NCBI GenBank assembly: GCA_022059125.1
Contig: JAEUWY010000005.1
Location: 2,046,001-2,110,000, forward strand
DNA length: 64,000 bases
Source: Corynespora cassiicola
Taxonomy: Eukaryota > Ascomycota > Dothideomycetes > Pleosporales > Corynesporascaceae
Direction of reading: 5' to 3'
Made by a program: the position numbers and the translations under genes. The notes under the pieces were generated by a model. That model was given only the letters and a program-made list of their open reading frames with translations, ran no database searches and had not been told where the DNA came from. Positions 23,239 to 36,300 of the stretch are shown here, in pieces. The stretch's first letter is position 1; every line of letters starts with the position of its first letter.

Positions 23239-24479
23239 GGCAGGGTAATTGATTGGCTGGAGATCCAGTAGAGAGAGTTTTTCGATGAAACAAGGATATT
23301 TTGAAATCAGGCTTCACAAAAGCTGTGCTGTTCTACAAAACAGACTCAGTCGGTATTAATATATATTGATCAAAGTAAAAGCTCTGCGGTCCGGTGATTG
23401 CCGGAGATCCCGCCTGCCTGGCTGTGATGTACGGTAGGCTGTTCCTTCTCCAATGATGGTGGAGGGTTACCACATGCAACCTGCTTACCACCCCTTCATG
23501 CCGTCCTTGGCAATCGGCATGGTAGGTTAGAAAGAGAGCGGCAAGTATTAGAGGAGTTTTGTACTGCCGATTTTCCAGGGGCATCGACTTGGCATTGATC
23601 GGACAGTAGGAAGGCCGGCGTTCGGCTTAGTCGACAAGCATGCTGCTCCTACTCAAGCAACATACCCAGGTGCTAAAGGATGCTGCTATGCCCTCATAGA
23701 ATTAGCCTAGGAGCTTCTATAGTGCTTGGCAATAGCGATTCCATTAGAAGGAATGTGGGCGTGTTGGATGCTGATTCGTGGACGAGGCTGGTGATAGTCA
23801 TGATCTGATTAGATGCGGGGCGATGCCGTATGATGAGGTTTGATCATGTCCGCTATGACGAAACTGACTGTGCTGGAACAGGCAGCTGGAGCCACGGGAT
23901 GGTTTTTTTTTTTTGTAACGGCGATGGCTCCTTGTTAAAGTTAGAAGGGCGACTTAGAAATTTACAAAGGGCATAGACTTTTTTCAGTGTTGCGCGGGCA
24001 TGTGGATACAAAACCGACTATATTTATTCGGTAGCCGTCTAGCCGACCAAAGACTGGGTATAGGCGGAGGAATCCATGTATCAGGACTCCTAACGAGAGG
24101 CTCCCCAATGCCACGACATTATTTTGAATCATTGCATGTGTGTGCATTGGAGTGTATTGCAAAATCTCGTTATGTATGCATTCAGAGTATGGGATGCCCT
24201 TTTGTCGACTTAATTTGTGTTCTCTATCTGTGGCGCCGAGCTTCCTCCTGAAGGGCACTAGAGAACAAGATCGTATTGCAAATTTTTTCCTTGGAGAGAG
24301 CAACAAATATATTGGAGTCATCATATCATACGTAATTAAGAAGAAAATCCATCATAATGTCCAGCAACGCCAAGAGATCATGCCCAAAACCACACAAAGA
24401 CAAGCAGGAATACAACTATACACCAGCCCGACCCCCATCAATAATTCACTAATTTCATCTTTCGACCATCTTCACACAT
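23239..24479. other. Gene-free stretch between the monooxygenase and the siderophore synthetase
   Basis: About 1.24 kb with no supported ORF. It contains a T run near 23905 and is moderately AT-rich towards 24.3 kb. It should hold the monooxygenase promoter and the 3' end of the synthetase transcript. Confidence 0.5.
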
Positions 24480-27400
24480 TTAGAAGATGATTTCTTCAGC
24501 CTTACCCTCCTGAAGCTCAGCCAAGACCTCACCAACCTCCTTCAACACCTTCTCAGCCTCACCCTTCCAGCTCTCATATGTGACAATCTCAATGCCCAGC
24601 TTCTTGCCTCCATCTTTGACAAAGGCCTGGCACTTCCACTCCCTCAGAGGCTCAGCATGGGGGTACAAAGTCTCAAACTCCGCCTTGAGCCCGTTGCCAA
24701 ACTCCATGCTCTCAGTGAAGGCCGGAGCCTGGTGGACGACGGTATCGAACCAAGTGACCTCATTGGGATCCCAGTTGGTGCAGTTCTCTACAATCTCCTT
24801 CAGGCCCATGCCCTCGTAGGACGCAGAGTCGACGTGCTGCTTCTGCACAAAGTGCAAAAGGTCGAGGTACGACCAACCCTCGACGAAGGGCACGCGGAAG
24901 GGAATGTACTGCCAGGTAGGGCCGAAGACACGATCGGCGCTCTCAACGCCCAGGTTGCGACCGCTCACCACCTCTCCGAAGACGACATCGCGCGATGCGA
25001 GGCGGCGGGCCAGGACAACAGCCCATGCGGCGGTTGGCAGGGAGCCGACAGAGATGCCCTTGGGACGCGCATCGATGTCGAACTCGGCATAGATGTCGCA
25101 AGCCGTGCGAGACGTGAGCGGAACATCTGGCTTGAGAATAGACATCTGCGAGCCAGCGAGCAGATCCTTCCAGTAAGGAATGCTCTTGGGGATGTTGTTG
25201 AGCACGACATGGTTCACGTGGCGCGTGAAAGGTAGGGTCTCGGGCACAGCGGCATCAGCATACAATCCGCTCAGTTGCTCAAAGAGCACCGGAAGACAAA
25301 TCTCGTCATACTGAGCATGCGAGATGCGGAAAGCGAGAGTCGAGTTGCCCGACTTGGATGTGAAAAGCGTGAAGCCGACAAAAGACGAGCCGAATGGCTT
25401 GGGCGCACTGATGTCGTAGTTGATGTAACCCTGCGCGAAAGCGTTGATGTCAACAACTTGCGGCACCTCGACCTCGCTGTATGGCACCTCGAGCGAGGAT
25501 AGAATAGCACCGATGTGCTTGCCATCAATCTCCACGAAAACAGTGCGAAGAACTTCATTTCTAGCGACAAGTTCCTGGCATGCTTCCGCAAGCTTCTTAC
25601 GATTGATAGGCGTGGTGAACTTGATGAGCTCGTATCGCAAAGAGAAGCGTGGCGAAGCGACTGTACCCTCAACAGCAAGCTGCTGGAGTGGGCGCAGAGG
25701 GTAGAGGTCCACGATGTTCCATTCGGGGTTCTGGAGCTGGGCGTGGGCCCGGTCAGGGCTGATGAACTTGGCGTCCTCGCCGAGAGCAGCGAATGGCGTG
25801 TCTACAGGCGTCTGAGCTTGGGCAGAAGAAGTGTCTTCCTCGGCAAGAGAAGCAAGCTCAGCCAGGGACTTGCTCTTGAAGATTTGTGCCACGGAAATCT
25901 TCAAACCCTGGAGACGAGAATCTGAAACCAGACGCATGGCACCAATCGAATCGCCACCAAGCTCAAAGAAGCTGTCACTGGGCGAGATATCGCTCTTGGG
26001 CATTCCAAGAATACGACTCAGTAGATCGAGAAGCTTCTCTTCCTTCTCATTGCCCAGCGAAGCAGCCAATTCGGAAATGGATCTGCTCTTGAAAATCTGG
26101 GCAACAGAGACAGTGAGACCCTGGAGGCGAGCCTCGGAAACAAGGCGCATGGCTCCGATGGAGTCTCCACCGAGTTCGAAAAAGCTGTCATTGGGAGAAA
26201 TCTCCGCTTCAGACATGCCCAAGATGCGGCTTAGAAGACCAATCAGCTTCTCCTCATTCGGAGAAGCAGCAACTGCTCCAATTTCCTTGGTAGGCTTGGA
26301 GTCGACAGGGTCAACTAATACGCCGCTGTCACTCATGTCGTTTGGCCTCAGCTTCTCGGCATCCTTTGCTTCTTCCTCGTTCAGGACGGCGATATCGCCA
26401 AGCTTGCTCTCAGGATTGCCCAAGAAGGCAGCAACGACACGATCGAAAACGATGAGGACACGCTCCATAACATCCTTGCTAATTGCCTTCTGATCGAAGG
26501 AAGCCATGACAAGGAAGCCGTTCTCGTCGAGCGTGCACACCAGCATTAGAGCATATGTGTTGAACTTGAGCGCTTCACGAGCAGCCTCAGCATCATCAGA
26601 AGGCAAGAAACGGTTGGCAGGCAACTCATTGAAGCGTGCCGCGTCATTCCAGTCGTCATCTTCCTTTGGATGGAGGACAAGACCGGTGCGGAGCTCGCAG
26701 GCTTCGCGCGCATCGCGGCTCAGGCGGCGGATGTTCTGCAGACCAAGATGCTCGTGAGGGATCTGCTGTACAGTGTTTGCGTGAAGCGTGTGCAGGTACT
26801 CCGAGATGGGACGGTCGAGCGCAAGACGAACGCGAATGGGAACAGTGGTAATCATTGGACCCTCAATTTCCACGATACCAGGAACTGATGCAGAGCGACC
26901 GGTCAAAGTCTCGCCGAAGATGACATCGGAATGGCCCATGTACAGCGATGATACCAACGCCCAGGCACCGCGAATGATAGTCGCAAGGGTGAGCTTGCTG
27001 TGAGCGGAAGTAGGTACCGTGACGTAGTGCTCAAGCAGCGAATCAGCTTGCGTAATGTAACCCTTGTACGGGAGAGGAGGGAACTGGTGGGGGCTTGCAC
27101 CGTCCAGTCGCTCCCGCCAGTAGTCCTTGGCACTGGATGGGTCAAGGTTTGTGAGCCAGCGAATAAAGTGAGTAAAAGTGGCAGATCGCTGAGTATCCAA
27201 ACCAGCGTATGCACGGTTGATACGGTCAAAGACGAGCGGCATAGACCAGCCGTCGTAGATGGCATGGTGTAGGGTGATGGCCATGTTCGTCTTTCCGGTG
27301 GTCGGGTCATGGATGATACCGTACCTGAAAAGGGCCTTTCCAAGTTCCATTGGCTCCTCACGATCCTTCCTAAGGTACTCCGTGAGGTTAGACCCGTGAG

Positions 27401-30400
27401 AACGAACCAACTCGCCATCCTTGAGAATGACTTGGTAAAGGCCCTTTCCAGGGATGTTCACGATTCTTGTTCGCAGGATTGGGCAGTCCTCGACCGACTT
27501 GTCGAAGGCGATCTTTAGCTTCTCCGCCTGCTCCAAAGGCAGTTCAGCGACACGCTGAGCGACATACGCGTCCTGGAACTTGGCAGAAAGCGCCATAAGA
27601 CCCTCTTGCAGAGGAGTGCACGGAAACACATCCTCGACGTTCTCGGCAGAAACGTCACAGAGCTCTGCTGCCTCCTCCTTTGCCTTCTCAACCTCCCAGT
27701 CTTTGGGAATGAGGGAGAAAGCAGGGACATCGTTGCCCTCTTCACCAGTCAGCTTCGTGGCCTTGGATGCCATGGCTGAGAGTGTGGGGTTAAGCATGAT
27801 GTCAGGAACGCTGATCATGATACCATCCTCGCGTGCAGTTGCGACCAGTCTCATGGCACGGAGAGAGTCACCACCCATGCTGAAGAAGTTGTCATTGGCG
27901 CTGAAGTCGGCTTCGCCACCAAGGACCTTGGCCCAGAGAGGTCGCAGCCTCAGTTCCATCTCGGTTTCAGGCTCCTTCTTCTCGCCAGCAACAGCGCTGA
28001 ACCTCCTGAGATCTTGTCGAGTCACAGAGGTTCCAATTTCCCGCAGGCGCTTGCGATCAGTCTTGCAAGATACCAGAAGCGGCATCTTCCAAAGGGGGAT
28101 GTATGCGCTTGGGACCATGTAGCTAGGCAAGTCTTTGAAGAGCTCCTGAGTCATGGTCTGCAGTGCCGACTGGAACTTGTTGGAAAAGGAGCCAAAGACT
28201 GAACCATCCAGATGCTTCATGCCGTTCTTCTTCTGCTCGACCAAGAAGGCAACAAGGGTGGGCTCCCCAGAGCCGCCGTTGGGCTTGATAACTTCGGCGG
28301 CGAGCTGAGTATCGGAAGGAAGGTGCTTTTGCATGTTGAACTCGATCTCAGCGAGCTCAATGCGCTGGCCACGCAGTTTGACCTGCTGGTCCTGACGTCC
28401 AACGAAGATGACCTCACCATTGCCGTCGGGATCATAGCGGACCAGATCACCGGACTTGTACAGCCTTCCCTTGCGCCCAGGAACCTTGCTGCTACCCTGA
28501 ACCAGGAACTCGGGGTCCTCGATGAAAACCTCCTTGGTTTTGGCGGGGTTGTTCAAGTAGCCATCCCCTACAATCGGGCCTTCGATGAGTAGCTCACCGA
28601 CAGCGCCAACGGGCAGAAGCTTGTTGTGATCGGCAGGGTCGGTAACCCAAATGGCGGCGCCCTTGCCCTTGCCCATGGTGATGTAGGGCTTCGCGCCAAC
28701 ATTGTCGTTGATGGTAGCGCCGACGGTGCACTCGGAAGGCCCATAGGCGTTCACGACCTTGGTCTTCTTGCCCCAGGACGCAGCATCGCTGGCAGAAACA
28801 CCTTCGCCACCCAGAGCGATAGAGTCCAGCGAGTCGAGGATATCCACGTCCAAGGTTCGCGCGACAGAGGGGGTCATTCCTGCAAGTGTGACCTTCATGT
28901 CGCGCATGGCACCGCTGAGGTCGTTCATGCGACGCTCGTCGGACGGCGTGCAGAGGGTACCGCCATGGGCAAGGGTGCACAGCATGGAATCGATGCAGAC
29001 ATCGAAAGCGTAGCTGGCGAAATCGAGGACGCGCGAGTGTGGCCTGTATCCGACATCGTAGGCGCGGGGGATAGCGCCCGACGTGTACTGGCTGTGGCTG
29101 ATGATGCAACCCTTGGGTAAGCCCGTGCTTCCAGAGGTGAACTGAATGTACAAGGCAGCATGGGGCGAGACGCGGGGCAGAGTGGTCTTGGGCTGCTGCT
29201 CGGCGAAGGGGTGCCAGATCTTCTCGAACTTGGACTCGGAGATGGGGATGATGGTGGCGGAAGGCGCGACACGCGCACCAAGGGTCGATTGCGCCTTGGA
29301 GGCGACGAGGAGTTTGGCACCAATCTGCTGGACAATCGTCTTCAGGCGGCCCTCGGGCTGCGCGGGGTCGAGAAGCGCAAAGCATGCCCCGGCCTTCATG
29401 ACAGCAAGCACGGCAACAATGGTCCATCTGCTCTTCTCAAACAGGACCGGGATGATTTGCTTCTCCGAGTCGTCGAGGAGCCGCAGGTTCTGTGCCAGAT
29501 CGGTAGAGAAGCGCTCCACTTGCTGGTACGTCAGACTGCCGTCCCATGCTTCTATCGCGCTCTTGTCGGGCTGTAACTGTGCTTGCTCCGAGATGATCTC
29601 GTGCATGCACGTATCGAGCGCTGGTGGGAGAGGAGAATTCCAGCTCCAGATCTCCTCGAGCTCGTCGGCGGAGGTTGCGAGAATATCGGAAACGGGCGTC
29701 TGAGTGTTGCGGAAAAGGGTATCAAGGGTGGAAGCAAAGAAATGCAGCTGCGAGACTGCCTGATGAAAGGACATGGTGGGTGCTCGCCATTCTGAAGTCG
29801 CGCGGAGCACAGAATCTTGGACTTCGATGGTGACAGCAAAAGTCCACTGTGGCGGTCAGCATTGGGGAACGACGAGACGGTGAATTCTTGCTAACCTCTT
29901 CTTTTGTGCCATCGTTCAAGAACAGAGCGGGAGCGTCTTGCTCCACGGCAAAGTCGGTACTCCTGGTACTCCGCACTTTGCAAAGTAGATCCTCCGCAGT
30001 GGCAAGACGCGGCAGGTCCAGCTGGTCCGTCGAAACCTGCTGGACCTTCTCGGAGGCATCCTTCACGCTCCAGGTGAAGTTGTGGAACGTGTCACGCTGA
30101 TACCGCTGGCATATCAATATCCAGCCCGCGAGGGTGTTCTCGAGCACAGCTTCCTGGCCCAAGCCCTGGGGTATCGAAATCTCAACCTCATTCTTCTTGT
30201 CGGTCTTGGCCTGTTCAGTGACGTGTGGACCGTGGACTTGGGTGTTCTTCAAAATGCCATTAGACTGAACGTGAACCTTGGAGTCGACCTCCTCGGCCGG
30301 ACTCGAGACACTGCCGTTCAAGTGAGGGTCGGAGTTGTGGAGATGCATGTTGGGAGGAATGTCAAAGCGGAGCTGCTTCCTGCCCCTCGACTGTGCTTTG

Positions 30401-30546
30401 GCGTCAAAAGACGAAGAATGGGAATGGGGGTGTCGTCGGAAGGAGCGAGAATGCTGGGGAAAAGCTGTAGCTTGTACTGGAGCGTGCGGGCCGGCCTGCG
30501 CTCTCCGAGTCAAATCCCAGGCCTTTTCGTAGAAGTCGCCAAGCAT
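24480..30546 (-). CDS. NPS6/SidD-like siderophore nonribosomal peptide synthetase (A-T-C-T-T-C)
   Basis: Two exons (30546-29896, 29846-24480; 49-nt intron) give about 2005 residues. The nearest upstream frame start is not ATG, so ATG 30546 is used. After a ~220-residue N-terminal region the order is: adenylation domain (core LYIQFTSGSTGLPKG ~455, then VNAYGPSECTVGA); carrier T1 (FFSMGGDSLRAMRL ~875); condensation C1 (FPCTPLQEGLM ~960, HHAIYDG ~1080); two tandem carriers T2 and T3 (FFELGGDSIGAMRLVS, ~1445 and ~1515); and terminal C2, with SHAQYDE (~1735) in place of HHxxxDG. One A domain reused across carriers fits iterative condensation of acyl-hydroxyornithine into fusarinine-type siderophores, as known for SidD and NPS6. 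Four GATA-factor sites lie in its promoter. The product is inferred from family shape and neighbours. Confidence 0.93.
25830..26255 (-). repeat. Tandem duplication of a carrier domain, 2 x 213 bp
   Basis: Two head-to-tail 71-codon units (26255-26043 and 26042-25830) lie inside the synthetase gene. Each encodes a full carrier domain with the phosphopantetheine serine in LGGDSIGAM. By hand alignment 47 of the first 60 residues are identical, and the unit length is exactly equal. This points to a fairly recent internal duplication. Confidence 0.92.
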
Positions 30547-30888
30547 CTTCACCAGCGACAATTTCCATCAGCTGCCAGAAAGACGGCTCCGAAGCTAGGA
30601 TGGCGCCTTTGCGGGAAAAAAATAGACGGTCCACCTCGCTTCCACCACGCCTCGTTCATTTACGGGAAGCTGTGTTGAGTGAGCCGCCGGCGTCATGGCT
30701 TTCAGCCATGGAGGTGCACCCGCCCACGCAGGGACAGGAACCTACCCCTCTTACCCCATGTCGAAGACCATTCCTCTACGTAAGAGCAGTCCCTGGCGAC
30801 CACTCTCCATGCAGCTGCCGCGGATAGACGGGTTTAGGGATTGTGACGGGCGCGGGTTTTTCGCCGCTTCAGCGCCCCCGGCCGGCGG

Positions 30889-30897
30889 ATCAGATAA
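30889..30897 (+). promoter_or_regulatory. ATCAGATAA, candidate iron-GATA (SreA-type) site
   Basis: Exact match to ATCWGATAA, the published binding consensus of SreA/Sre1-type iron-sensing GATA repressors. It lies 343 bp upstream of the synthetase start codon. Confidence 0.75.
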
Positions 30898-30925
30898 CTG
30901 GTCGGCACTAGCTTCCGCTAGCTGC

Positions 30926-30934
30926 ATCTGATAA
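30926..30934 (+). promoter_or_regulatory. ATCTGATAA, candidate iron-GATA site
   Basis: Exact ATCWGATAA match, 37 bp from the previous site and in the same orientation. Paired sites in one promoter favour real binding. Confidence 0.75.
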
Positions 30935-31061
30935 CTCTAAACCCACAGCACCCGCGGCGTCATGGCTGGCTTCCTCGGACCTGCCTGTGTGGGCATGGCG
31001 CGCCGAAGCGGGCCACATGGGGATCTGCACAGTGACATGGCAGGCGGCCTCGCAACTTTTC

Positions 31062-31070
31062 ATCTGATAA
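31062..31070 (+). promoter_or_regulatory. ATCTGATAA, candidate iron-GATA site
   Basis: Exact match, 516 bp upstream of the synthetase start. It is the third site of this promoter. Confidence 0.75.
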
Positions 31071-31610
31071 CGGCCGATTCTCGGACCGCCTGCCACCATC
31101 TCGTCGCTAAGCCTTTTAGCAGCCGTGGCAGCGCCCGCGTGCGTCTCCCAGACCGATGCCGTGGGATCGCCCGCACGGGTCATATCCCCTGGAAGGAAGC
31201 TGTACGTCAACGGCGGGCAATGCCTGTCTTGGGGCGAGGGGGGAGGGTGTATGGCAACCCAGGGCCGTTGGAGGCCTCCATGTAGGGCCAGCCTCTGTGC
31301 ATGCCACTTGCATCAGGGCCCTGCCGTCGTGTGCGACATCAAACTTTCCGCTTTCATGGGTTCCTCCGAGCCGGCTGTATGCGTCGCTGTCAATCTTGCT
31401 GCATGGGTGTGTCGTAGTTCATGCAAAGGCCGATCCCGGCATGCCACCACAAAAACCGCGCATTGCTTTTCAACATCGCACACGGCCCAGCCCACTGCCA
31501 CACAAAGCCCCGTGGCATTGCTAATTCGTGAGGCTGTCCCAACCCAACTCCCTGTCCAGAGCCAATGCCGGGAACGGATCGGGTCGATTGGAACATTTCG
31601 CTTGGAGCGG

Positions 31611-31619
31611 ATCAGATAG
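31611..31619 (+). promoter_or_regulatory. ATCAGATAG, near-match iron-GATA site
   Basis: One base off the consensus at the last position. It still fits the general HGATAR GATA core. It lies 628 bp upstream of the GNAT start and could serve either divergent gene. Confidence 0.5.
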
Positions 31620-32246
31620 CTCTACCCGTTGCTTTTTTTTTTCCCTCCCTCCATGCAGGCGGCCCGGGTCGGAATAATCCAGCACTGTGGCGGCGCTAAG
31701 TAAGACCGGGTCCATCCCGTAGCCAGACCGTCGCTGGGCGGAGAAGAGCGGATTGGTGAAGTGCCGCCTCAAGTGCGCTGCATCTCTTGCTGCCGCCGTG
31801 GGCGCTTTGAAAGACCACAGGCGGGATGGGAGCCTGACGTAGATGACTGTAGATTTTTCGTCTTGGCCGTGCCTTGGCCGCACGCTTCAAAATACTTTCC
31901 ATCTCAGCTACTCCGTCGTCACTGAATTTAGCTGAGCTGACCCCTTGTTGTTGGCCTCCTGTGAAGAAGCATTGGCATCAGCACTCGCTCTTGGACATTG
32001 ATACAAGCCTTTTCTCGGGTCTTTCCACTCTGGGAAAACCATCAGGCCACTCGACCGTCGAATCGGACCTAGTGTTCCTTCAGCCCTCAAAATCAGAACC
32101 CGTAAGTGGCCTTTCGTCATGACTTTCTGACCGCAGGACTGGTGCGTGGTATACACGTAGGCGAAGAGTCCAGAACGAGCATTGGCCATGTGCTTCGTAC
32201 AGGCATCGTCTAATGCTTTGGGTAACAGGTTTTCGGCCGTTTCGCC

Positions 32247-33258
32247 ATGGGCTTCGCAGTCCTTCCCGCTCAGGTTCCGGAAATCGCCTTAGTATACGAT
32301 GCCTACTTTGCGGCTTTCGCGGACGACCCACTCACGCGTGCCTTCTTTCCGAATGCCTCAAAGGAGGATTTGACCAATCCAGAATCCGAGTTCAGGTAAG
32401 ACACCTCGAATCCAATCAGTGAACCCTCTTGATTTTCCGTGGCTTTTGCATATTTGCTTTGCGGAGGTATGCCGATCGCAGTCGGTGCCAGTGGAAGGTT
32501 GGGCCGTGGCCGATACGGGTTCCATAGCAAGCTCCTAGTATCCATTACCATTATGTCGATCGGCTTGTAAAGCCTTGACGAATCAAGGCCCATCAACCCT
32601 CCATCCACGTTGTTTGGATGCATCGATCCCGATCGCCAAAGCACCCCGGAACCATGTTTGGCAGAGACGAGTCATGGCTGACCTGAGAACTAGGAAAGCC
32701 CACACTACCCACGTGTTTGGCTACTGGCAGACCCCTGGATCCGTCACTCAGTACACCCTGAAATGCGTTGACTCTGACACTGGAAAGATTGTCGGCATGG
32801 CTTTGTGGGACGTGTACATCACCCCAAGCGACTGGAAGCCTCCAGGTGTTTCCTGGTTGTCGGGAAAGGAGAAAGAAAAAGCGGAGGCCAATGTATTGCC
32901 ACTCTGGCAGGCGCGCGAGGACCTGTGGGACAACCAGCGATACATTTATTGCCATGTGATCGCTGTTCGCCCTGAATATCAAAGAAGAGGGGTAGGAAGA
33001 GCCCTGATGGAATATGGTACCCAGTTAGCCGAGCAGCTCGGCCTGCCGATCTACATTGAAAGCTCCTCCGAGGGATTGCGCTTGTATGAGAAGCTTGGGT
33101 GCAGAAAGCTTAAGCGCAGAATTGGTGTCATAGGCGGGGACCTGAAAGATGAGACCGAGCAATGCGGTGATGCGCCAAAGAGGGAGCCTACGTTGATGGT
33201 ATGGTTTGGTCCGGGCAAGGAAGACAGTCTGCCCAAGAAAGTCCAAGCAGAATTGTAA
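32247..33258 (+). CDS. GNAT-family N-acetyltransferase in the siderophore cluster
   Basis: Two exons (32247-32395 and 32667-33258) join in phase to about 246 residues. The inferred 271-nt intron is long for this genome, so a small extra exon is possible. The GNAT core is clear: acetyl-CoA-binding motif A as VIAVRPEYQRRGVGRALMEYG (RRGVGRA), then IYIESSSEGLRLYEKLGCRKL typical of motif B. The N-terminus (PEIALVYDAYFAAFADDPL) is typical of fungal GNATs. It transfers an acetyl group from acetyl-CoA to an amine, substrate not shown. It shares a divergent promoter with the siderophore synthetase, so a role acetylating the siderophore is plausible; SidG converts fusarinine C to triacetylfusarinine C in Aspergillus fumigatus. 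Orthology to SidG is not demonstrated. Confidence 0.85.
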
Positions 33259-33333
33259 CTTTAGCACAAGGCTGAAATATATTATGCTCCGCTAACAAAT
33301 GCAATAATTACCGAACTAAAAAGTGTACAAAAT

Positions 33334-36300
33334 CTATCCCAACATTTGATGAAGCGCATTCACGCGATAGCTTTCGCTACGCTGCACCAACTCTTCGTGC
33401 TTCCCTTGATCCACCACTTTACCTGCCTCAATGAGGAATATCACATCAGACTTGGCAATGGTACGAAGCCTGTGTGCGATGGCGATGACTGTGACTCCGT
33501 GGCCCTTCACCGCCCTCTCTAGACCCAATTCCAAGGCTTTCTCGCTTTCAGCGTCAAGGGCGCTGGTACTTTCATCGAGAAGCAAAAGGCGTGGTTTGCG
33601 GACCAGAGCGCGGGCGATGGAGAGGCGCTGTCTCTGGCCACCAGACAACTGCGAACCGTTGGAGCCACAGTCCGTGTCATAGCCTTGGGGAAGACCGATG
33701 ATGGTGTCATGAATGTTCGCCAGCTTGCACGCTTCATGCAACTCCTCGTCGGTAGGATTATGGCCAGGCCGTGCCCCAAGCGATAAGTTGAAGCGTATGC
33801 TTCCCTGGAAGAGGGCATTCGTCTGTGGTACATATGCAATGTCGTCGCGAAATGAGGTACCGTGGTGCCGTGAGATGTCGAGGCCATTGATAGTGACTGT
33901 ACCTGAAGTAGGAGAGTAGAACCGCTCCAAAAGAGCCAGTACCGTACTCTTTCCCGCTCCGGATGGACCGACGAGTGCACAGAACTGCCCGGGCTGTATG
34001 GAAAGCGACAGACCAGTCAGCACCGGTATGTTGGGACGAGCAGGGTAGGAGAAGGTAATGTCGCGGAATTCGACTCTGGAGCCCCCATGAGACGGCTGCG
34101 AAGCGATGTTGCCAGCAAAAGCTTCAACGTCCTTTTTCTCGTTGTACGAGTCATCAGACGCAGGAGTCGATCTCCCAGATGAGGAGCCAGAGGTGTGATC
34201 CGGGAGCTCAAGTAGCCCACAAATGCGACCAATAGCGCCTTTGGCTCGAGAAATTTCGGGTGCAAGTGTGAACAGCTGACCCCAAAGTTGCGCTGATACA
34301 AGCATAGCGATGTTGATGACGAAAAATTCGGTCTGGGTCGCTCTTCCCTCAAAGATCTGCTTGGAGCCCCACCAATAAATAAAAGCATAAATGGCACCAG
34401 CCGTGGAGTTCGCAATGGCAAGCCAAATGTTCGACTTGAAGCTTTGGAGAATCATCTCCTTCCGTGGGGCCTTTAGCGACCGACGATATGTTTGTACGAT
34501 TTCGTCTTCAATGGACAAGGCGGCGACGGTGCGAATGTTGTCCACAGCCTCGACGGTAATGGCAATTGAAGAGGAAAATGCTCCGGCGTGCTTTTCTGCA
34601 AAGCGGGAGATCGACCGTAGTTGCATGAATCCTGAGCCAAGGAGAAGTGGGACCGTGACAAGACACACTACAGCAATCCTCCAGTTGAGGATGTGTGAAA
34701 GCAGAATGGCAGCTAGGAAATTCACACACACGGAAAACAGAGTTCCAATAATGGAACCACTGAATCCGGCGAGTGCGTTTCCATCCTTCGTTATGTACTC
34801 GAGCAATTGAGAAGGGCTGCGACCATTCGACTCGTGCCATTGCAAAGGTTGTTCGAGAAGTGAATGCAGTGATAGCCCACGTACTTTGTAGATGAGTCTT
34901 TCGGAAATGAATCCAAATACTCCCCAGCTCACGAAATGGGCGAAGAACTCGACAACTGCTAGCATAAAGAACATGCCCGAAAGCAGGAGGCCACGGGAGC
35001 GAATATAGTCTGGCTCGTTGCATGGCGAGAGGGAGCTCATGATATTTCCAAATATCAGACCAGACGCAGTATACGTGCCTCCGACGATGGTTGCTCCAAA
35101 AAAGGCAAGCACGATGAGTAAGAGGTAAGGTCGTACGAGGGGCCAGAGAGTGCGGAAGATCGAATGAGAGACAATGTCGGAGCCAGCGGGTGGGCCTCCG
35201 TTTGAATCATCGCCTGTTTGGGGGGTGTCCTTGGATCCAGTTTTCTCGGATACAACCTGTGGCTGATTTGGTATAGCATCTATGTCGTCTTCCGTTTCGC
35301 TGGTGTGAGAAGTTGAGGTGGTATCATCCGAAGGCTTCACAGATTGCAAGCGAATCATGTCGGCGTAAGAGCTATCGAGAGCCATGAGTTCATCGTGAGA
35401 TCCTTGCTCAATGATTTCACCCTTTTTCATAACAATGATCTTGGAGGCATGTCGAATGGTCGAAAGACGGTGGGCAATGGAGATGACAGTTCGGCCGTGG
35501 GAAGCCCTGTCGATAGCGGCTTGGATCCTTTGTTCGCTGGCCGAGTCCAAGGCAGCGGTAGCCTCATCTAGAATTAGAATTTTGGGGTCGCGCACCAGGG
35601 CACGAGCCAATGCAATCCTTTGCTTTTGACCGCCGCTGATGAGGCTCCCGCTAGAACCGACCAAAGTGCCTAGGCCCAACTCGAGACGGTCGATAAAGAC
35701 GGCTGCATCGGCAAGTTCTGTAGCCTTCTGGACGAGCTGGACGATTTCAGAGACTTCCGGTCCTGCTTTTTCGGCACATTTCATCAGGTCCTCGCCAGAT
35801 CTGACTTGTTCGGCAACGCGCGACAAAGTATCAGACAATAGAATAGTCTCAAATCGCGAATGAGAAGGTGAGTTGACGAGGCCTAAGGCGATGTTCTCCA
35901 GGATCGATCGATCTAAAAGCGAAGGCTCCTGAGGTACCAAGCTAATAAGGCCTCTCAGCCCTTTCACATTCAGAGACTTGACGTCCTTTCCATCAACTAT
36001 GATGGAACCAACTTGCGGATCATAGAAGCGAGTCACAAGACCGGCAATGGTTGATTTTCCGCTTCCCGAAAGACCAACGATGGCAGTGAGCTTCCCGGCC
36101 TCGCATCGGAGTGAAATGTCGTTAAGTACTGGGTGCTCGGGCCTCGAGGGATATGTGAACGACACATTTTGTAGCTCAATTGCTCCACTGACGTCGGAGG
36201 GCTTGTCTCCAGCAGGCGAGGTGCCATCAATTGATGGTTCTTGTTCGATTTCCTTTCGAAGTCGATGGAAAGCGGCGACAGCACCGCCGAAAAGGGGAAG

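Larger units (their letters stand above)
30547..32246. other. Divergent promoter region of the synthetase and GNAT genes
   Basis: About 1.7 kb between the start codons of the synthetase (minus strand) and the acetyltransferase (plus strand). It is GC-rich and contains three exact ATCWGATAA sites and one near match, listed separately. Short overlapping ORFs on both strands have no domain and are not called. A T run lies near 31635. Confidence 0.7.

Noticed and set aside
28594..29427. 277-codon minus-strand ORF inside the synthetase
   Set aside because: It overlaps the adenylation domain in another frame and has no domain of its own.
24480..30546. SidC-type ferricrocin synthetase
   Set aside because: SidC relatives have several A domains and are more than twice as long; one A domain and ~2000 residues fit the SidD/NPS6 type.
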